Source of the DNA: CAWEHQ01 sp051001995
GTDB taxonomy: Bacteria > Actinomycetota > Thermoleophilia > Solirubrobacterales > Thermoleophilaceae
Length of the DNA stretch: 30,681 bases
Assembly: GCA_051001995.1 (NCBI GenBank)
Contig: JBPCMT010000189.1
Location: forward strand, 1 to 30,681
Direction: 5' to 3'
The notes below the pieces were generated by a model, which was not told where the DNA came from, did not search any database, and saw nothing but the letters and a program-made list of their open reading frames with translations. Of this stretch, positions 1 through 7,398 are shown piece after piece; positions within the stretch are counted from its first letter, which is position 1; every line of letters starts with the position of its first letter. The position numbers were made by a program, and so were the translations under genes.

Positions 1-2323
1 CGGCGGTCCCGCGCGTGACGCCGCGCGCCATCGCTCCGTCGAGGAACTTCTGCTCGTAGGAGCGCATCGCGGCCTCCGAGCGCTTGCGGCTCATCGCGCG
101 CCGCAGGCCCTCGGCCTCGCTCGGCGAAAAGCCCGCGAACGCCATCGCCACCTCCAGCACCTGGTCCTGGAAGACGATCGCTCCCAGCGTGTCGCGCAGC
201 ACCGGCTCGAGCGACGGGTGCTCGTAGGGCACCTCGTAGCCGGGATCGGCGCGCAGCGCCTTGCGGCGCTCGATGTAGGGGTGCACGGCACCGCCCTGGA
301 TCGGTCCCGGCCGAACCAGCGCGACCTGCACGGTCAGGTCGTCGAGCGTCTCCGGGCGGGTGCGAACGAGCATCTGCATCTGCGCCCGGCTCTCGATCTG
401 GAAGACGCCCATCGTCTCGGCCGCCTGGATCTCGGCGTAGACGTCGGGGTCGTCGAGCGGGATGCGTGAGAGGTCGATCCGCTCGCCACGCGCGCGGGCG
501 ACCCGCGAGACGCAGTCCTCGACCGCCGACAGCATCCCGAGACCGAGGAGGTCGATCTTCAGAAACCCGGCGTCGGCGCAGGAGTCCTTGTCCCACTGCA
601 CCACCTGGCGGCCCTCCATCGCGGCGGGCTGGATCGGGCACATGTCCACGAGCGGCTCGGTGGAGACCACCATCCCGCCCGGGTGCTGGCTCGCGTGGCG
701 CGGGAGCCCGTAGACGTCCTCGACCAGCCGCACGAGCGCCCGGCACCGCGGTGAGACCGCCCGCCGCTCGCCCACCGCCTGGGCGATGTCTCGCGCGGCG
801 CGCCCGACCTCCCACGGGTCGGCGGCCCGGGCGGCGCGCTCCACCTCTCCCGGCGGCAGCCCGAGCGCCTCGCCGAGGTCGCGGATGGCGCCGCGGACGC
901 GGTAGGTCGAGTAGGCGGCGACGAGCGCCGACCGGTCGCGGCCGAAGCGCCGGTGCACGCGCGGGATCAGCTCCTCGCGGATGTCGCGCGGGAAGTCGAG
1001 GTCGATGTCCGGCAGCGCCGTCAGCTCCTCGTTGAGAAAGCGCCCGAGAAAGAGTCCCTTCTCGATCGGGTCGACGTGCGAGAGGCCGGTCAGGTAACAG
1101 ACGATCGAGGACACGCTCGACCCCCTCCCCCGTCCCGGCGGGAGCACCGCTCGAGCGGCGTCGCGGCCGCGAACCTGGCACGCCACCTCGCGCGCCAGCT
1201 CGAGCATGTCCCGGTGCAGCAGGAAGAAGCCGGCCAGCCCGAGCGAGCGGATGATCGCGAGCTCCTCCTCGAGCCGCCGCTCGGCCTGCTCGCGGCTTTG
1301 GCGCCCGGCGTAGCGTTCTGCCGCCTCGGCGCGGCAGATCTCGGCGAGGCGGCGGTCGGCCGTCCCGTCCTCGGCGCCGGGGTAGCGATAGCCCAGGTCG
1401 CGCGTGACGTCGAAGGTGAGGCGCTCCGCGAGTCGTCCCGATTCGTGGACCGCCTCGGGATGGTCTGCGAAGCGCTCGGCCATGACCTCGGGCGGAGCGA
1501 GCACGTGCGAGCCGTTGCCGCGCCGCCGCGCCTCCGACTCGTCGAGTGTGGTGCCGAGCCGGACGGCCACGAGCGCATCCTGGAGCGGCACGCGCGAGCG
1601 GTCGTGGGCGTGCACGTTGCCGGTGGCGACCGTCGCGACCCCGAGCCGCTCGGCTAGCGACGCGAGCGCGCGGTTTCGCCGCCGATCGTGGCGGGCGAAC
1701 GGCCGCTGGAGCTCGACCCGGAAGCGGTCGGGACCGAAGGCGGCTTTGAGGCGCCTTCCGACCGCCGCCGCCTCGACGTGCCGGCCGTCCGCTACGCGCG
1801 CGGCGAGCGCGCCTCGCTCCGCGCAACCCGATAGGCAGACGAGCCCTTCGGCGTGACGCTCGATTTGCTCGAGCGTTACCTGGGCGGGGCGTACCAGCGG
1901 GCGGGTCCTGCCTCCGGCAGAGCCCTCGGGCTCGGGCTGGAAACGCCCTCGCCCGAGGTCTCCGCCGTCACCACCCGCCCGAGCAGCGCCGCGGCTCTCG
2001 CCGGCGGGCTGGGGCGCCTCGCCTCGGGTCCCTGAGTGGGCCAGCGTGATCAGCCGGCAGAGGTTGCGGTAACCGGTCCGGTTCTCGCACAGGAGGGTCA
2101 GGTGTGAGCCGTCCGCGAGCGTGACCTCCGCGCCGGTGATCGTGCGCACGCCGAGCGGCCCGGCGGCCTGGGCCATTTCCATGACGCCGCCGAGTGAGTC
2201 GTGGTCAGTCAGCGCGAGCGCCGCGTGGCCCTGCTCGGCGGCCGCAGCGGCGAGCTCAACCGGGTGCGAGGCCCCGTCGAGCAGGGAGAACGCGGAGTGG
2301 CAGTGGAGCTCGACGTACGCCAT
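1..2323 (-). CDS. dnaE2: Error-prone DNA polymerase DnaE2 (C-family), 3' end outside window
   Basis: C-family replicative-type polymerase used for translesion, mutagenic synthesis after DNA damage, normally with ImuB. The visible 774 residues start MAYVELHCHSAFSLLDGAS, an N-terminal PHP domain with HxH at residues 7-9 and TDHDS at 39-43. A low-complexity Gly/Arg/Pro insert lies around residues 100-145. The palm carries PDIDLDF near residue 438, matching the two catalytic aspartates, and KIDLLGLGML near 590, matching the third. The frame is open to base 1, so roughly the last quarter to third of a typical 1050-1100 residue DnaE2 is missing. I prefer DnaE2 to the replicative DnaE1 because of the ELHCHSAFSLLDGAS start, the neighbouring imuB, and an SOS box 2 bases before the ATG. 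The start is fixed by the matching geometry at imuB. Confidence 0.93.
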   Translation of the reverse strand, partial: MAYVELHCHSAFSLLDGASHPVELAAAAAEQGHAALALTDHDSLGGVMEMAQAAGPLGVRTITGAEVTLADGSHLTLLCENRTGYRNLCRLITLAHSGTRGEAPQPAGESRGAARAGGDGGDLGRGRFQPEPEGSAGGRTRPLVRPAQVTLEQIERHAEGLVCLSGCAERGALAARVADGRHVEAAAVGRRLKAAFGPDRFRVELQRPFARHDRRRNRALASLAERLGVATVATGNVHAHDRSRVPLQDALVAVRLGTTLDESEARRRGNGSHVLAPPEVMAERFADHPEAVHESGRLAERLTFDVTRDLGYRYPGAEDGTADRRLAEICRAEAAERYAGRQSREQAERRLEEELAIIRSLGLAGFFLLHRDMLELAREVACQVRGRDAARAVLPPGRGRGSSVSSIVCYLTGLSHVDPIEKGLFLGRFLNEELTALPDIDLDFPRDIREELIPRVHRRFGRDRSALVAAYSTYRVRGAIRDLGEALGLPPGEVERAARAADPWEVGRAARDIAQAVGERRAVSPRCRALVRLVEDVYGLPRHASQHPGGMVVSTEPLVDMCPIQPAAMEGRQVVQWDKDSCADAGFLKIDLLGLGMLSAVEDCVSRVARARGERIDLSRIPLDDPDVYAEIQAAETMGVFQIESRAQMQMLVRTRPETLDDLTVQVALVRPGPIQGGAVHPYIERRKALRADPGYEVPYEHPSLEPVLRDTLGAIVFQDQVLEVAMAFAGFSPSEAEGLRRAMSRKRSEAAMRSYEQKFLDGAMARGVTRGTA

Positions 2324-2325
2324 GG

Positions 2326-2345
2326 GGAACACATGTTCGCATACG
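2326..2345 (-). promoter_or_regulatory. LexA/SOS box and core promoter of dnaE2
   Basis: Read on the minus strand, CGAACATGTGTTCC matches the actinobacterial LexA site CGAAC-N4-GTTCG with one mismatch in the last base. It ends 2 bases before the dnaE2 ATG. The preceding TATGCG (2343-2338) could serve as a -10 element, in which case the transcript would have almost no leader and LexA would sit on the transcription start. The 19-base string CGTATGCGAACATGTGTTC recurs exactly in front of imuB. No convincing -35 hexamer is visible. LexA control is inferred from the motif. Confidence 0.85.
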
Positions 2346-2733
2346 CCGCCGGAGCTTCGCGCTACGAGGCCGGCTAGTAGCTGGAAACGTAGCCTCGCCC
2401 TCGAGTCGGTCCAGAGCCGCTAAGAGCGCTTGCAAGACCGGCTCTCGTCGCGGTGGTCCTCCGCAGTGCGATAGATCTCTCAGCCGCGTCGGGCCTCGCG
2501 ATCTGAAGCTCAGTCGTTCGTTCGTCTTCCCACGCCGCTCAACACGAGTGGAGCGCTTCGTGACGATCAGATAACACAGGTGTGGGCGCGGGATGCTCGC
2601 TCGTGCACCTTCGGGGCGCACCATGGCGAGTAGGAAGAACCCTGGGCCGTTTCTCCGCCGCTATACGGCGGTTGGAGAGCCCAGGTATGGCCGAGGGCTC
2701 AGCGAGCGTCCCGTCACCCCCGCTGCGTTCCCG
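2346..2733. other. Intergenic stretch between imuB unit and dnaE2
   Basis: About 390 bases with no gene I can support. Frames that stay open here lack the strong G/C bias at third codon positions seen in all neighbouring genes, so I read it as non-coding. It contains a long hairpin (2641-2685), a two-copy direct repeat (2711-2746) and a weaker inverted repeat, AGAGCC to GGCTCT, around 2412-2444. A structured RNA or a transcription stop for the imuB unit are both possible. Confidence 0.6.
2641..2685. terminator. Long imperfect hairpin, possible terminator of imuB unit
   Basis: A 45-base inverted repeat. The outer arms are CCTGGGC and GCCCAGG, the inner arms CCGCCG and CGGCGG around a CTATA loop, with TCT/AGA pairing partly possible between them. 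It lies about 50 bases downstream of the small gene that ends the imuB unit. No clear U-tract follows on either strand, so it may be an intrinsic-like stop without a T-run or an RNA structure with another role. Confidence 0.45.
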
Positions 2734-2746
2734 TCACCCCCGCTGC
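2711..2746. repeat. Two-copy 16-base direct repeat over a stop codon
   Basis: CCGTCACCCCCGCTGC occurs at 2711-2726 and again at 2731-2746, a 20-base period. The second copy includes the stop codon and last codons of the small gene after imuB. The first copy is therefore a duplicate of that gene end placed just downstream. Slippage or a small duplication would explain it. Confidence 0.85.
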
Positions 2747-2979
2747 ACATACCAGCGGCCGTCGGTCAGGTCGCGGAAGACGACCGCGTTGTGCCCGCCC
2801 TCGAGCACCAGCTCGAAGTAGCGGCGGCGGAGCGGGCGGCCCGTCCACCAGCGGTCCTCCACGACCCAGTCCTCGACCACGGCTTCGACCGCCGCGCGGT
2901 CGAGCGCCACCGGCGCCCCGCCGGGACCGGCGCGTACCGCGGCGGGTCGCGGCTCGCCAAGTCGGGTGAGGCCGCTCAG
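2734..2979 (-). CDS. Small ImuB-associated protein (DUF6504-like)
   Basis: About 81 residues, ending with a compact segment containing VVEDWVVEDRWWTG, RRRYFELVLEGG and DLTDGRWYVQRG. Trp/Arg-rich small proteins of this kind follow imuB in many actinobacteria. I recall the family as DUF6504 but cannot check it, and its function is not known to me. No ATG or GTG lies at the natural start. A CTG at 2979 overlaps the imuB stop as CTGA, the same style of joint as other genes here. An internal GTG at about 2901 would give a shorter form of about 55 residues. Co-expression with imuB from the SOS promoter is inferred. A programmed or accidental frameshift joining it to ImuB cannot be excluded, because its frame stays open into imuB. 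Confidence 0.72.
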   Translation of the reverse strand: MSGLTRLGEPRPAAVRAGPGGAPVALDRAAVEAVVEDWVVEDRWWTGRPLRRRYFELVLEGGHNAVVFRDLTDGRWYVQRG

Positions 2980-4247
2980 CGCCGCTCCTCGTCCACCGGG
3001 AAGGGGGCGAGAACGGAGCGGCGCTCGGGCAGGCGCGAGTCGGGGTCCACCTCCATGACGCGCAGCGCCGCCCCCTCCCCCGCCGCCCGACGCACCTGGC
3101 GGACCGCCTCGCCGAGGCGCGCCCGGCGCGCCTCGCGCGGGTCCACCTCCTCCACGAGCCGTCGCTGGTCGTGGGCCGGCGGGCCGAAGGCCTCCACCTC
3201 GAGCCCGAGCGTCTCGGCGGGCGCCGGAAGCTCGGCGAGCCGAGACGCGAGCGCGAGGCGGAGGCGGTCGGGGTCGGCGCTCGCCCGCCGCAGCGTCACG
3301 CGCTTGCGCCATGTGCCGCCCTCCACGAAACGGGCGGAGACGGCCAGCGAGCGCAGCGTGCTTCCGCGGCGCTCGCGGCGAGCAACCACGCGGGCGATGA
3401 GCAACTCGAGCGCGCGCTCGAGTTGGGGGCCGGAGGTCGCGTCGGGCAGGGCGATCCGCTCCACCACCGGCTCGGGTGGGCGCCGCGGGTCGAGCGGGGT
3501 GTCGCGTCCCTGCGCCAGGTCGAGCGCGAGCAGCCCCGGGTGGCCGAAACGCTCGACCACGGCGGCCGAGGACAGGTCGGCGAGCTCGCCGAGCGTGCGG
3601 ATCCCGAGCCGCTCGAGCAGGTCGCACATCCAGTCGAGCTCCGGCCGGGAGCGAAGCAGAGACACCGGCATCGGTGCCAGGAACGCTCGCGCCGAGCGAG
3701 CGGGCACCACCACCTCCGATCGTCGCTCGCGCGGAGCGCCGTCTTGCCCCCCCCCACGCCGACGCCCCGGCCGCGCGCGGGTGGCCGCCACGCAGGCGAC
3801 GAAGCGGCTCGGACCGGCGCCGATCCGTGCGCTCGCGGCGAGCGGCGAGACGGGACGGCGAAAGGAGCGCCGGGCGGCGGCGAGCACGTCTTCCAGGTGC
3901 CCGCCGTGGACGCGGCGCAATCCGTCGGCGCTGAAGAACGCGGCGCCCGGGCGGTCCGACTCCACGCTCGCCCCGATCCCCTCGAGCCGGTCGAGCGCCT
4001 GCGTCCACAGCGTCCGCACGTGCTCGGGGTCGGGCGGGACGAGCCGGAGCTCCGGGCAGCGAGTCAACGCCTCGCCGAGGCCCATCCCGGGCGCGACGCC
4101 GAGCGCCTCCGCCGCGGCGGAGGCCTCCCCCACGCGCTGCTCGCGCCCCGTCTCCGGCGCCAGCGCGACGGGCTCGGACACGAGCGCCCGCCGCTCCCCC
4201 AGCGCTCCCAGCAGGGCGATGCGGGGGATCAGCAGGCACACCACCAT
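2976..4247 (-). CDS. imuB: ImuB, catalytically inactive Y-family polymerase
   Basis: 423 residues with the Y-family fold but no polymerase active site. The N-terminal strand reads MVVCLLIPRIALL where active enzymes have a D-x-D motif, and SDRPGAAFFSADGL stands where the SxDE motif would be. The helix-hairpin segment (LLERLGIRTLGELADL, about 215-230) and the little-finger region (RFVEGGTWRKRVTLRRA) are present. In the family, ImuB links DnaE2 to the sliding clamp. I see no clear clamp-binding QxxLxF-type motif at the C-terminus. The ATG at 4247 is chosen because an SOS box lies 2 bases upstream, exactly as at dnaE2; a GTG at 4256 would lie inside the box. No imuA'-type partner is adjacent. The upstream gene is pepP. 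Confidence 0.9.
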   Translation of the reverse strand: MVVCLLIPRIALLGALGERRALVSEPVALAPETGREQRVGEASAAAEALGVAPGMGLGEALTRCPELRLVPPDPEHVRTLWTQALDRLEGIGASVESDRPGAAFFSADGLRRVHGGHLEDVLAAARRSFRRPVSPLAASARIGAGPSRFVACVAATRARPGRRRGGGQDGAPRERRSEVVVPARSARAFLAPMPVSLLRSRPELDWMCDLLERLGIRTLGELADLSSAAVVERFGHPGLLALDLAQGRDTPLDPRRPPEPVVERIALPDATSGPQLERALELLIARVVARRERRGSTLRSLAVSARFVEGGTWRKRVTLRRASADPDRLRLALASRLAELPAPAETLGLEVEAFGPPAHDQRRLVEEVDPREARRARLGEAVRQVRRAAGEGAALRVMEVDPDSRLPERRSVLAPFPVDEERR

Positions 4248-4249
4248 CA

Positions 4250-4269
4250 CGAACACATGTTCGCATACG
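4250..4269 (-). promoter_or_regulatory. LexA/SOS box and core promoter of imuB
   Basis: On the minus strand CGAACATGTGTTCG (4263-4250) is a full match to the actinobacterial LexA consensus and a near-perfect palindrome. TATGCG directly upstream (4267-4262) is the likely -10. It ends 2 bases before the imuB ATG. It fills most of the 48-base gap after pepP, giving imuB its own damage-inducible promoter. Confidence 0.9.
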
Positions 4270-4295
4270 GGGCAAGTTCTCCACGAGTCGCGCTC

Positions 4296-5378
4296 TTACT
4301 CGACGATCGTCAGCGTCTTCGGAAAGGAGGTGAGCACCTCCGGCCCCGTGTCGCGGACCACCACGAGATCCTCGATGCGGACGCCCAGCTCGCCAGGCAG
4401 GTACACGCCGGGCTCGACGGACACGACGTTGCCCGCCTCGAGCCGCTCCGACTCCTCGGCCGATTGGGTCAGCCGCGGCCCCTCGTGAACCTCGAGCCCG
4501 ACGCCGTGCCCAAGGCCGTGCCCGAAGCGATCGCCGTGGCCCGCCTCGGCGATGACCTCGCGCGCGATAGCGTCGACCTCGCGGCAGCCGGCCCCGGCAC
4601 GAACCGCGTCGAGCGCCAGCTCCTGGGCGCGGAGCACGAGCTCGTAGACGGCGACCGCCTCGTCCGGCGGCTCGCCGCTCGCGAGCGTGCGTGTGCAGTC
4701 GGAGCAGTAGCCGTCGAGCAGGCAGCCGAAGTCCACCACCACGAGGGAGCCCGGCAGCACCGCCGCGTCGCCCGGGGTGGCGTGCGGGAGCGCTCCGCTG
4801 CGGCCCGCAGCGACGATCGTGGGGAACGCCGGCTCCGCTCCGCGTGCGCGCATCTGGGCCTCGAAGTCATGCGCGACCGCGGCTTCAGTACGGCCGCGGA
4901 AGCCCTCCTCGCGAAGCTGCTCCAGGACCTCCGTGGCAAGCTCGGCCGCCGCCCGAATCGCCGCGACCTCGTCCTCGTCCTTGACCTCGCGAAGCCGCTC
5001 GACGACCCGGCCGGCCGGCTCGAGCTCCACGGAGTCGGGAAGCGCCGCGCGCAGGCGCCCGTGCCGGTGGACGCTCATGTCGTGGTCCTCGAAGCCGACG
5101 CGGCCCGCGCCCGCCCCGGCAAGCAGGTCGCGCACGTCGCCGAGCATGTCGCGCTCGCCCTGCGCACGGTCGAAGCCGCTCACCTCGCGGTCGGCCTGCT
5201 CCACGTAGCGGAAGTCCGTGATGAAGGCGCGCAGCCCATCGCCGACCAGGCAGAGCGCGTTGGTGCCGGTGAACCCGGTCAGGTAGCGGATGTTCACCAG
5301 GTTCGTCACGAGCAGCGCGTCGAGCTCGCGCTCGCGCAGGCGCTCCGCGAGGCGGTCGGCGCGGTCCGGAGCGCTCAT
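4296..5378 (-). CDS. pepP: Xaa-Pro aminopeptidase, M24 family
   Basis: 360 residues, cytoplasmic metallopeptidase of the pita-bread fold that removes N-terminal residues ahead of proline. The N-terminal creatinase-like domain (about 1-130, with NIRYLTGFTGTNA) is followed by the catalytic domain. All five metal ligands are visible: the aspartates in VVVDFG and YCSDCTRT, the histidine in GHGLGHGVGLEVHEGP, and the glutamates in SVEPGVYL and RIEDLVVV. The ATG at 5378 overlaps the aroQ stop as ATGA. In many actinobacteria this gene closes the aro cluster, usually followed by efp. Here imuB follows instead. The symbol pepP/pepQ is a family-level choice, since substrate preference cannot be read from sequence. 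Confidence 0.9.
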   Translation of the reverse strand: MSAPDRADRLAERLRERELDALLVTNLVNIRYLTGFTGTNALCLVGDGLRAFITDFRYVEQADREVSGFDRAQGERDMLGDVRDLLAGAGAGRVGFEDHDMSVHRHGRLRAALPDSVELEPAGRVVERLREVKDEDEVAAIRAAAELATEVLEQLREEGFRGRTEAAVAHDFEAQMRARGAEPAFPTIVAAGRSGALPHATPGDAAVLPGSLVVVDFGCLLDGYCSDCTRTLASGEPPDEAVAVYELVLRAQELALDAVRAGAGCREVDAIAREVIAEAGHGDRFGHGLGHGVGLEVHEGPRLTQSAEESERLEAGNVVSVEPGVYLPGELGVRIEDLVVVRDTGPEVLTSFPKTLTIVE

Positions 5379-5812
5379 TGCCCGAGCGCCCCGTGCAGGA
5401 TCTCGAGCGCCTCTCGGTAACCGTCGGCGCCCTTGCCCTGCACCCGCCCGACGCAGAGGTCCGCGATCACCGAGCGCCGGCGCCACTCCTCGCGGTCGTC
5501 CACGCGCGAGATGTGCACCTCCACGGCGGGCAGGCCCGCGACCTCGAGCGCGTCGCGGATCGCGTACGAGTAGTGCGTCCAGGCGCCCGGGTTGAGCACG
5601 AGGCCTCGTGCGCCCTCACGTGCGCCGTGGATCAGCTCGCAGTACTCGCCCTCGTGGTTCGTCTGTGCGAAGGCGGTCTCCAGACCGAGGTCGTCGCCGA
5701 ACCCCTTCACCCGGGCCTCGAGCTCGAGGAGAGTGAAGCTTCCGTAGATCGCGGGGTCTCGGCTTCCCAGCGTGTCGAGGTTCACGCCGTGCAGGACCTC
5801 GACCCGGCTCAC
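5375..5812 (-). CDS. aroQ: Type II 3-dehydroquinate dehydratase
   Basis: 145 residues, the usual size. It converts 3-dehydroquinate to 3-dehydroshikimate, the third shikimate-pathway step, as a dodecamer. Active-site residues line up with the mycobacterial enzyme: Arg18 and Tyr23 in LGSRDPAIYG, Asn74 and His80 in NPGAWTHYSYAIRDAL, His100 in VEVHISR, and arginines 107-113. The family's QxNxEGE loop is QTNHEGE at 50-56. The N-terminal strand reads HGVNLDTLG rather than the common NGPNLNLLG, a variant of the binding-loop edge. The GTG start at 5812 overlaps the aroK-aroB stop as GTGA, and its own stop overlaps pepP as ATGA, so coupled translation is likely. Confidence 0.93.
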   Translation of the reverse strand: MSRVEVLHGVNLDTLGSRDPAIYGSFTLLELEARVKGFGDDLGLETAFAQTNHEGEYCELIHGAREGARGLVLNPGAWTHYSYAIRDALEVAGLPAVEVHISRVDDREEWRRRSVIADLCVGRVQGKGADGYREALEILHGALGQ

Positions 5813-7398
5813 GGACCGACCACCTCGGACACCGCCGCGCGCACGTCGGCGTCGCGCAGCTCGTGTCCGGGCGTGACGGCCCCCGGAGACTCGAGCAGCA
5901 CGAACTGCACCGGCCCGCCGCGTCGCTTCTTGTCGCGGCCGATCAGCTCCACCACGGCATCGGCGTCGACCCCCTCGACTCTCAGCGGCAGGTCCGCCGA
6001 GGCAAGCAGCTCGGCGACCTCGGCCCTCACCGACTCGCGCCCCGAGAGCCGCAGCGCGCACAGGAGTCCGATGCCCACCGCCTCGCCGTGGCGCAGCCGA
6101 GCGTAGCCAGTGGCGGTCTCGAGCGCATGCGCGACCGTGTGCCCGAGGTTCAGGACCTGGCGGCCGCCCTCGTCGCGCTCGTCCTGCGCAACCACGGCGA
6201 GCTTCGTCCGCAGGCAGCCGAGCACCACGTCGTCGTCGGGCACGCCCCCGCGGCGGACGCGCGCCCACAGGTCGCCGCCGGCGATCAGCGCGGTCTTCAA
6301 GACCTCGGCGTAGCCGGCGGCGCGCTCCCGCTCCGGAAGGGTCTCGAGCATGGTCGGGTCGACGAGGACCGCGACCGGCTGGTGGTAGGCGCCGGCGTAG
6401 TTCTTGCCCTCGGGCAGGTCCACCCCGGTCTTGCCGCCGTAGGCGGAGTCCACCTGGGCGACGAGCGTGGTCGGAGCGCCGACCCAGGCGATCCCGCGCT
6501 GGTAGACCGCGGCGCAGAAGCCGGCGAGGTCGCCCGCGACGCCGCCGCCGAGGGCCACCAAGAGGTCTCCGCGCTCCACCCCGGCGCTCGCCATGTCGCG
6601 CAGCACCTCCTCCGCCCGTCCGAGTCGCTTCTCGGCCTCGCCCGGAGGGAGGGTCGAGCGTCCGACGTCCTCCAGCGCCTCGGCGACGTCGCCGTGCAGC
6701 CGCACGACCTCGCGGTCGGTGACGAGGAAGCGGCGCCTGTCGCGGGGCTCGAAGAAGCCGCTCGCGAGGAGGCCGCGCGCGATGAAGACCGGGTAGTCGC
6801 CCGAGACGGCGTGCGCCCACACCAGCCGCATGCCGGCGCGCCGGTCCGCGGCGCGGAGCCGGATGATCGACGGGAGCGCGCGCCGCGCGACGTCGCGCTC
6901 GCCCGGAGGGAGGAACGCGTCCGCGACCGACTCATAGAGCGACCGGCGCTCGCGGTGGAGGCCCTCGAAGCGCTCGCGCTCACGCGCCAGCGGGCGGCCC
7001 TTGCGCGACGCGCGCCGCCACGCCTCCTCGGTCTCGATGTCGAGGTACACGACGACGTGGCGCTCGAGCGCCCTGCGCACCGCCTCCGACTGAAGCGTCC
7101 CGCCGCCGAGCGCCGCCACGCGCAGGCCGGGGCGCTCGAGTACCCGCGTGGCCACGGCTTCCTCGCGCTCGCGGAACGCGGCCTCACCCTCGCGGTCGAA
7201 GAACGACTCGAGCGACTCGCCGAGCTCGCGCTCGAGCTCGCTGTCGGAGTCGAGTACCTCGGCTTCCAGCTCGGCCGCCGCCGCGCGCGCTGCGCTGGAC
7301 TTGCCGGCGCCCATGAAGCCGACGAACACGAGCGCGCGCTCGCCGGTCGAATCGTGCCCGGCGCCCGCGTCGGATTCCGACCGTGCTACCGCCTCCAT
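5809..7398 (-). CDS. aroKB: Bifunctional shikimate kinase / 3-dehydroquinate synthase (AroK-AroB fusion)
   Basis: 529 residues in one frame. Residues about 20-185 are shikimate kinase: Walker A GFMGAGKSS (27-35), the shikimate-binding DSDSELE (50-56), FFDREGEAAFRERE (67-80), GGG (98-100), the lid GRPLA (134-138) and ERRSLYESVADA. Residues about 190-529 are 3-dehydroquinate synthase: GGGVAGDLAGF (285-294), PTTLVAQVDSAYGGKTGVD, and metal ligands Glu365 (YAEVLKTAL), His420 (LNLGHTVAHALE) and His437 (LRHGEAVG). The two activities catalyse non-adjacent steps (DHQ formation and shikimate phosphorylation). An internal ATG at the domain joint (about 6831) might allow a separate AroB product. The ATG at 7398 overlaps the end of aroC by 13 bases. 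Such fusions are known in some actinobacteria. Confidence 0.92.
   Translation of the reverse strand: MEAVARSESDAGAGHDSTGERALVFVGFMGAGKSSAARAAAAELEAEVLDSDSELERELGESLESFFDREGEAAFREREEAVATRVLERPGLRVAALGGGTLQSEAVRRALERHVVVYLDIETEEAWRRASRKGRPLARERERFEGLHRERRSLYESVADAFLPPGERDVARRALPSIIRLRAADRRAGMRLVWAHAVSGDYPVFIARGLLASGFFEPRDRRRFLVTDREVVRLHGDVAEALEDVGRSTLPPGEAEKRLGRAEEVLRDMASAGVERGDLLVALGGGVAGDLAGFCAAVYQRGIAWVGAPTTLVAQVDSAYGGKTGVDLPEGKNYAGAYHQPVAVLVDPTMLETLPERERAAGYAEVLKTALIAGGDLWARVRRGGVPDDDVVLGCLRTKLAVVAQDERDEGGRQVLNLGHTVAHALETATGYARLRHGEAVGIGLLCALRLSGRESVRAEVAELLASADLPLRVEGVDADAVVELIGRDKKRRGGPVQFVLLESPGAVTPGHELRDADVRAAVSEVVGP

Noticed and set aside
2256..2624. Minus-strand open frame across the dnaE2 start and the gap
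   Set aside because: It overlaps the start of dnaE2 in another frame and has mixed third codon positions, so it is not gene-like.
2593..4488. Long plus-strand open frame opposite imuB
   Set aside because: Arg/Ser-rich composition with no motif; it is the antisense shadow of imuB, which has clear family features.
3171..5420. 749-codon plus-strand open frame across imuB and pepP
   Set aside because: It spans two well-supported minus-strand genes, has no domain pattern, and reflects the rarity of stop codons in GC-rich DNA.
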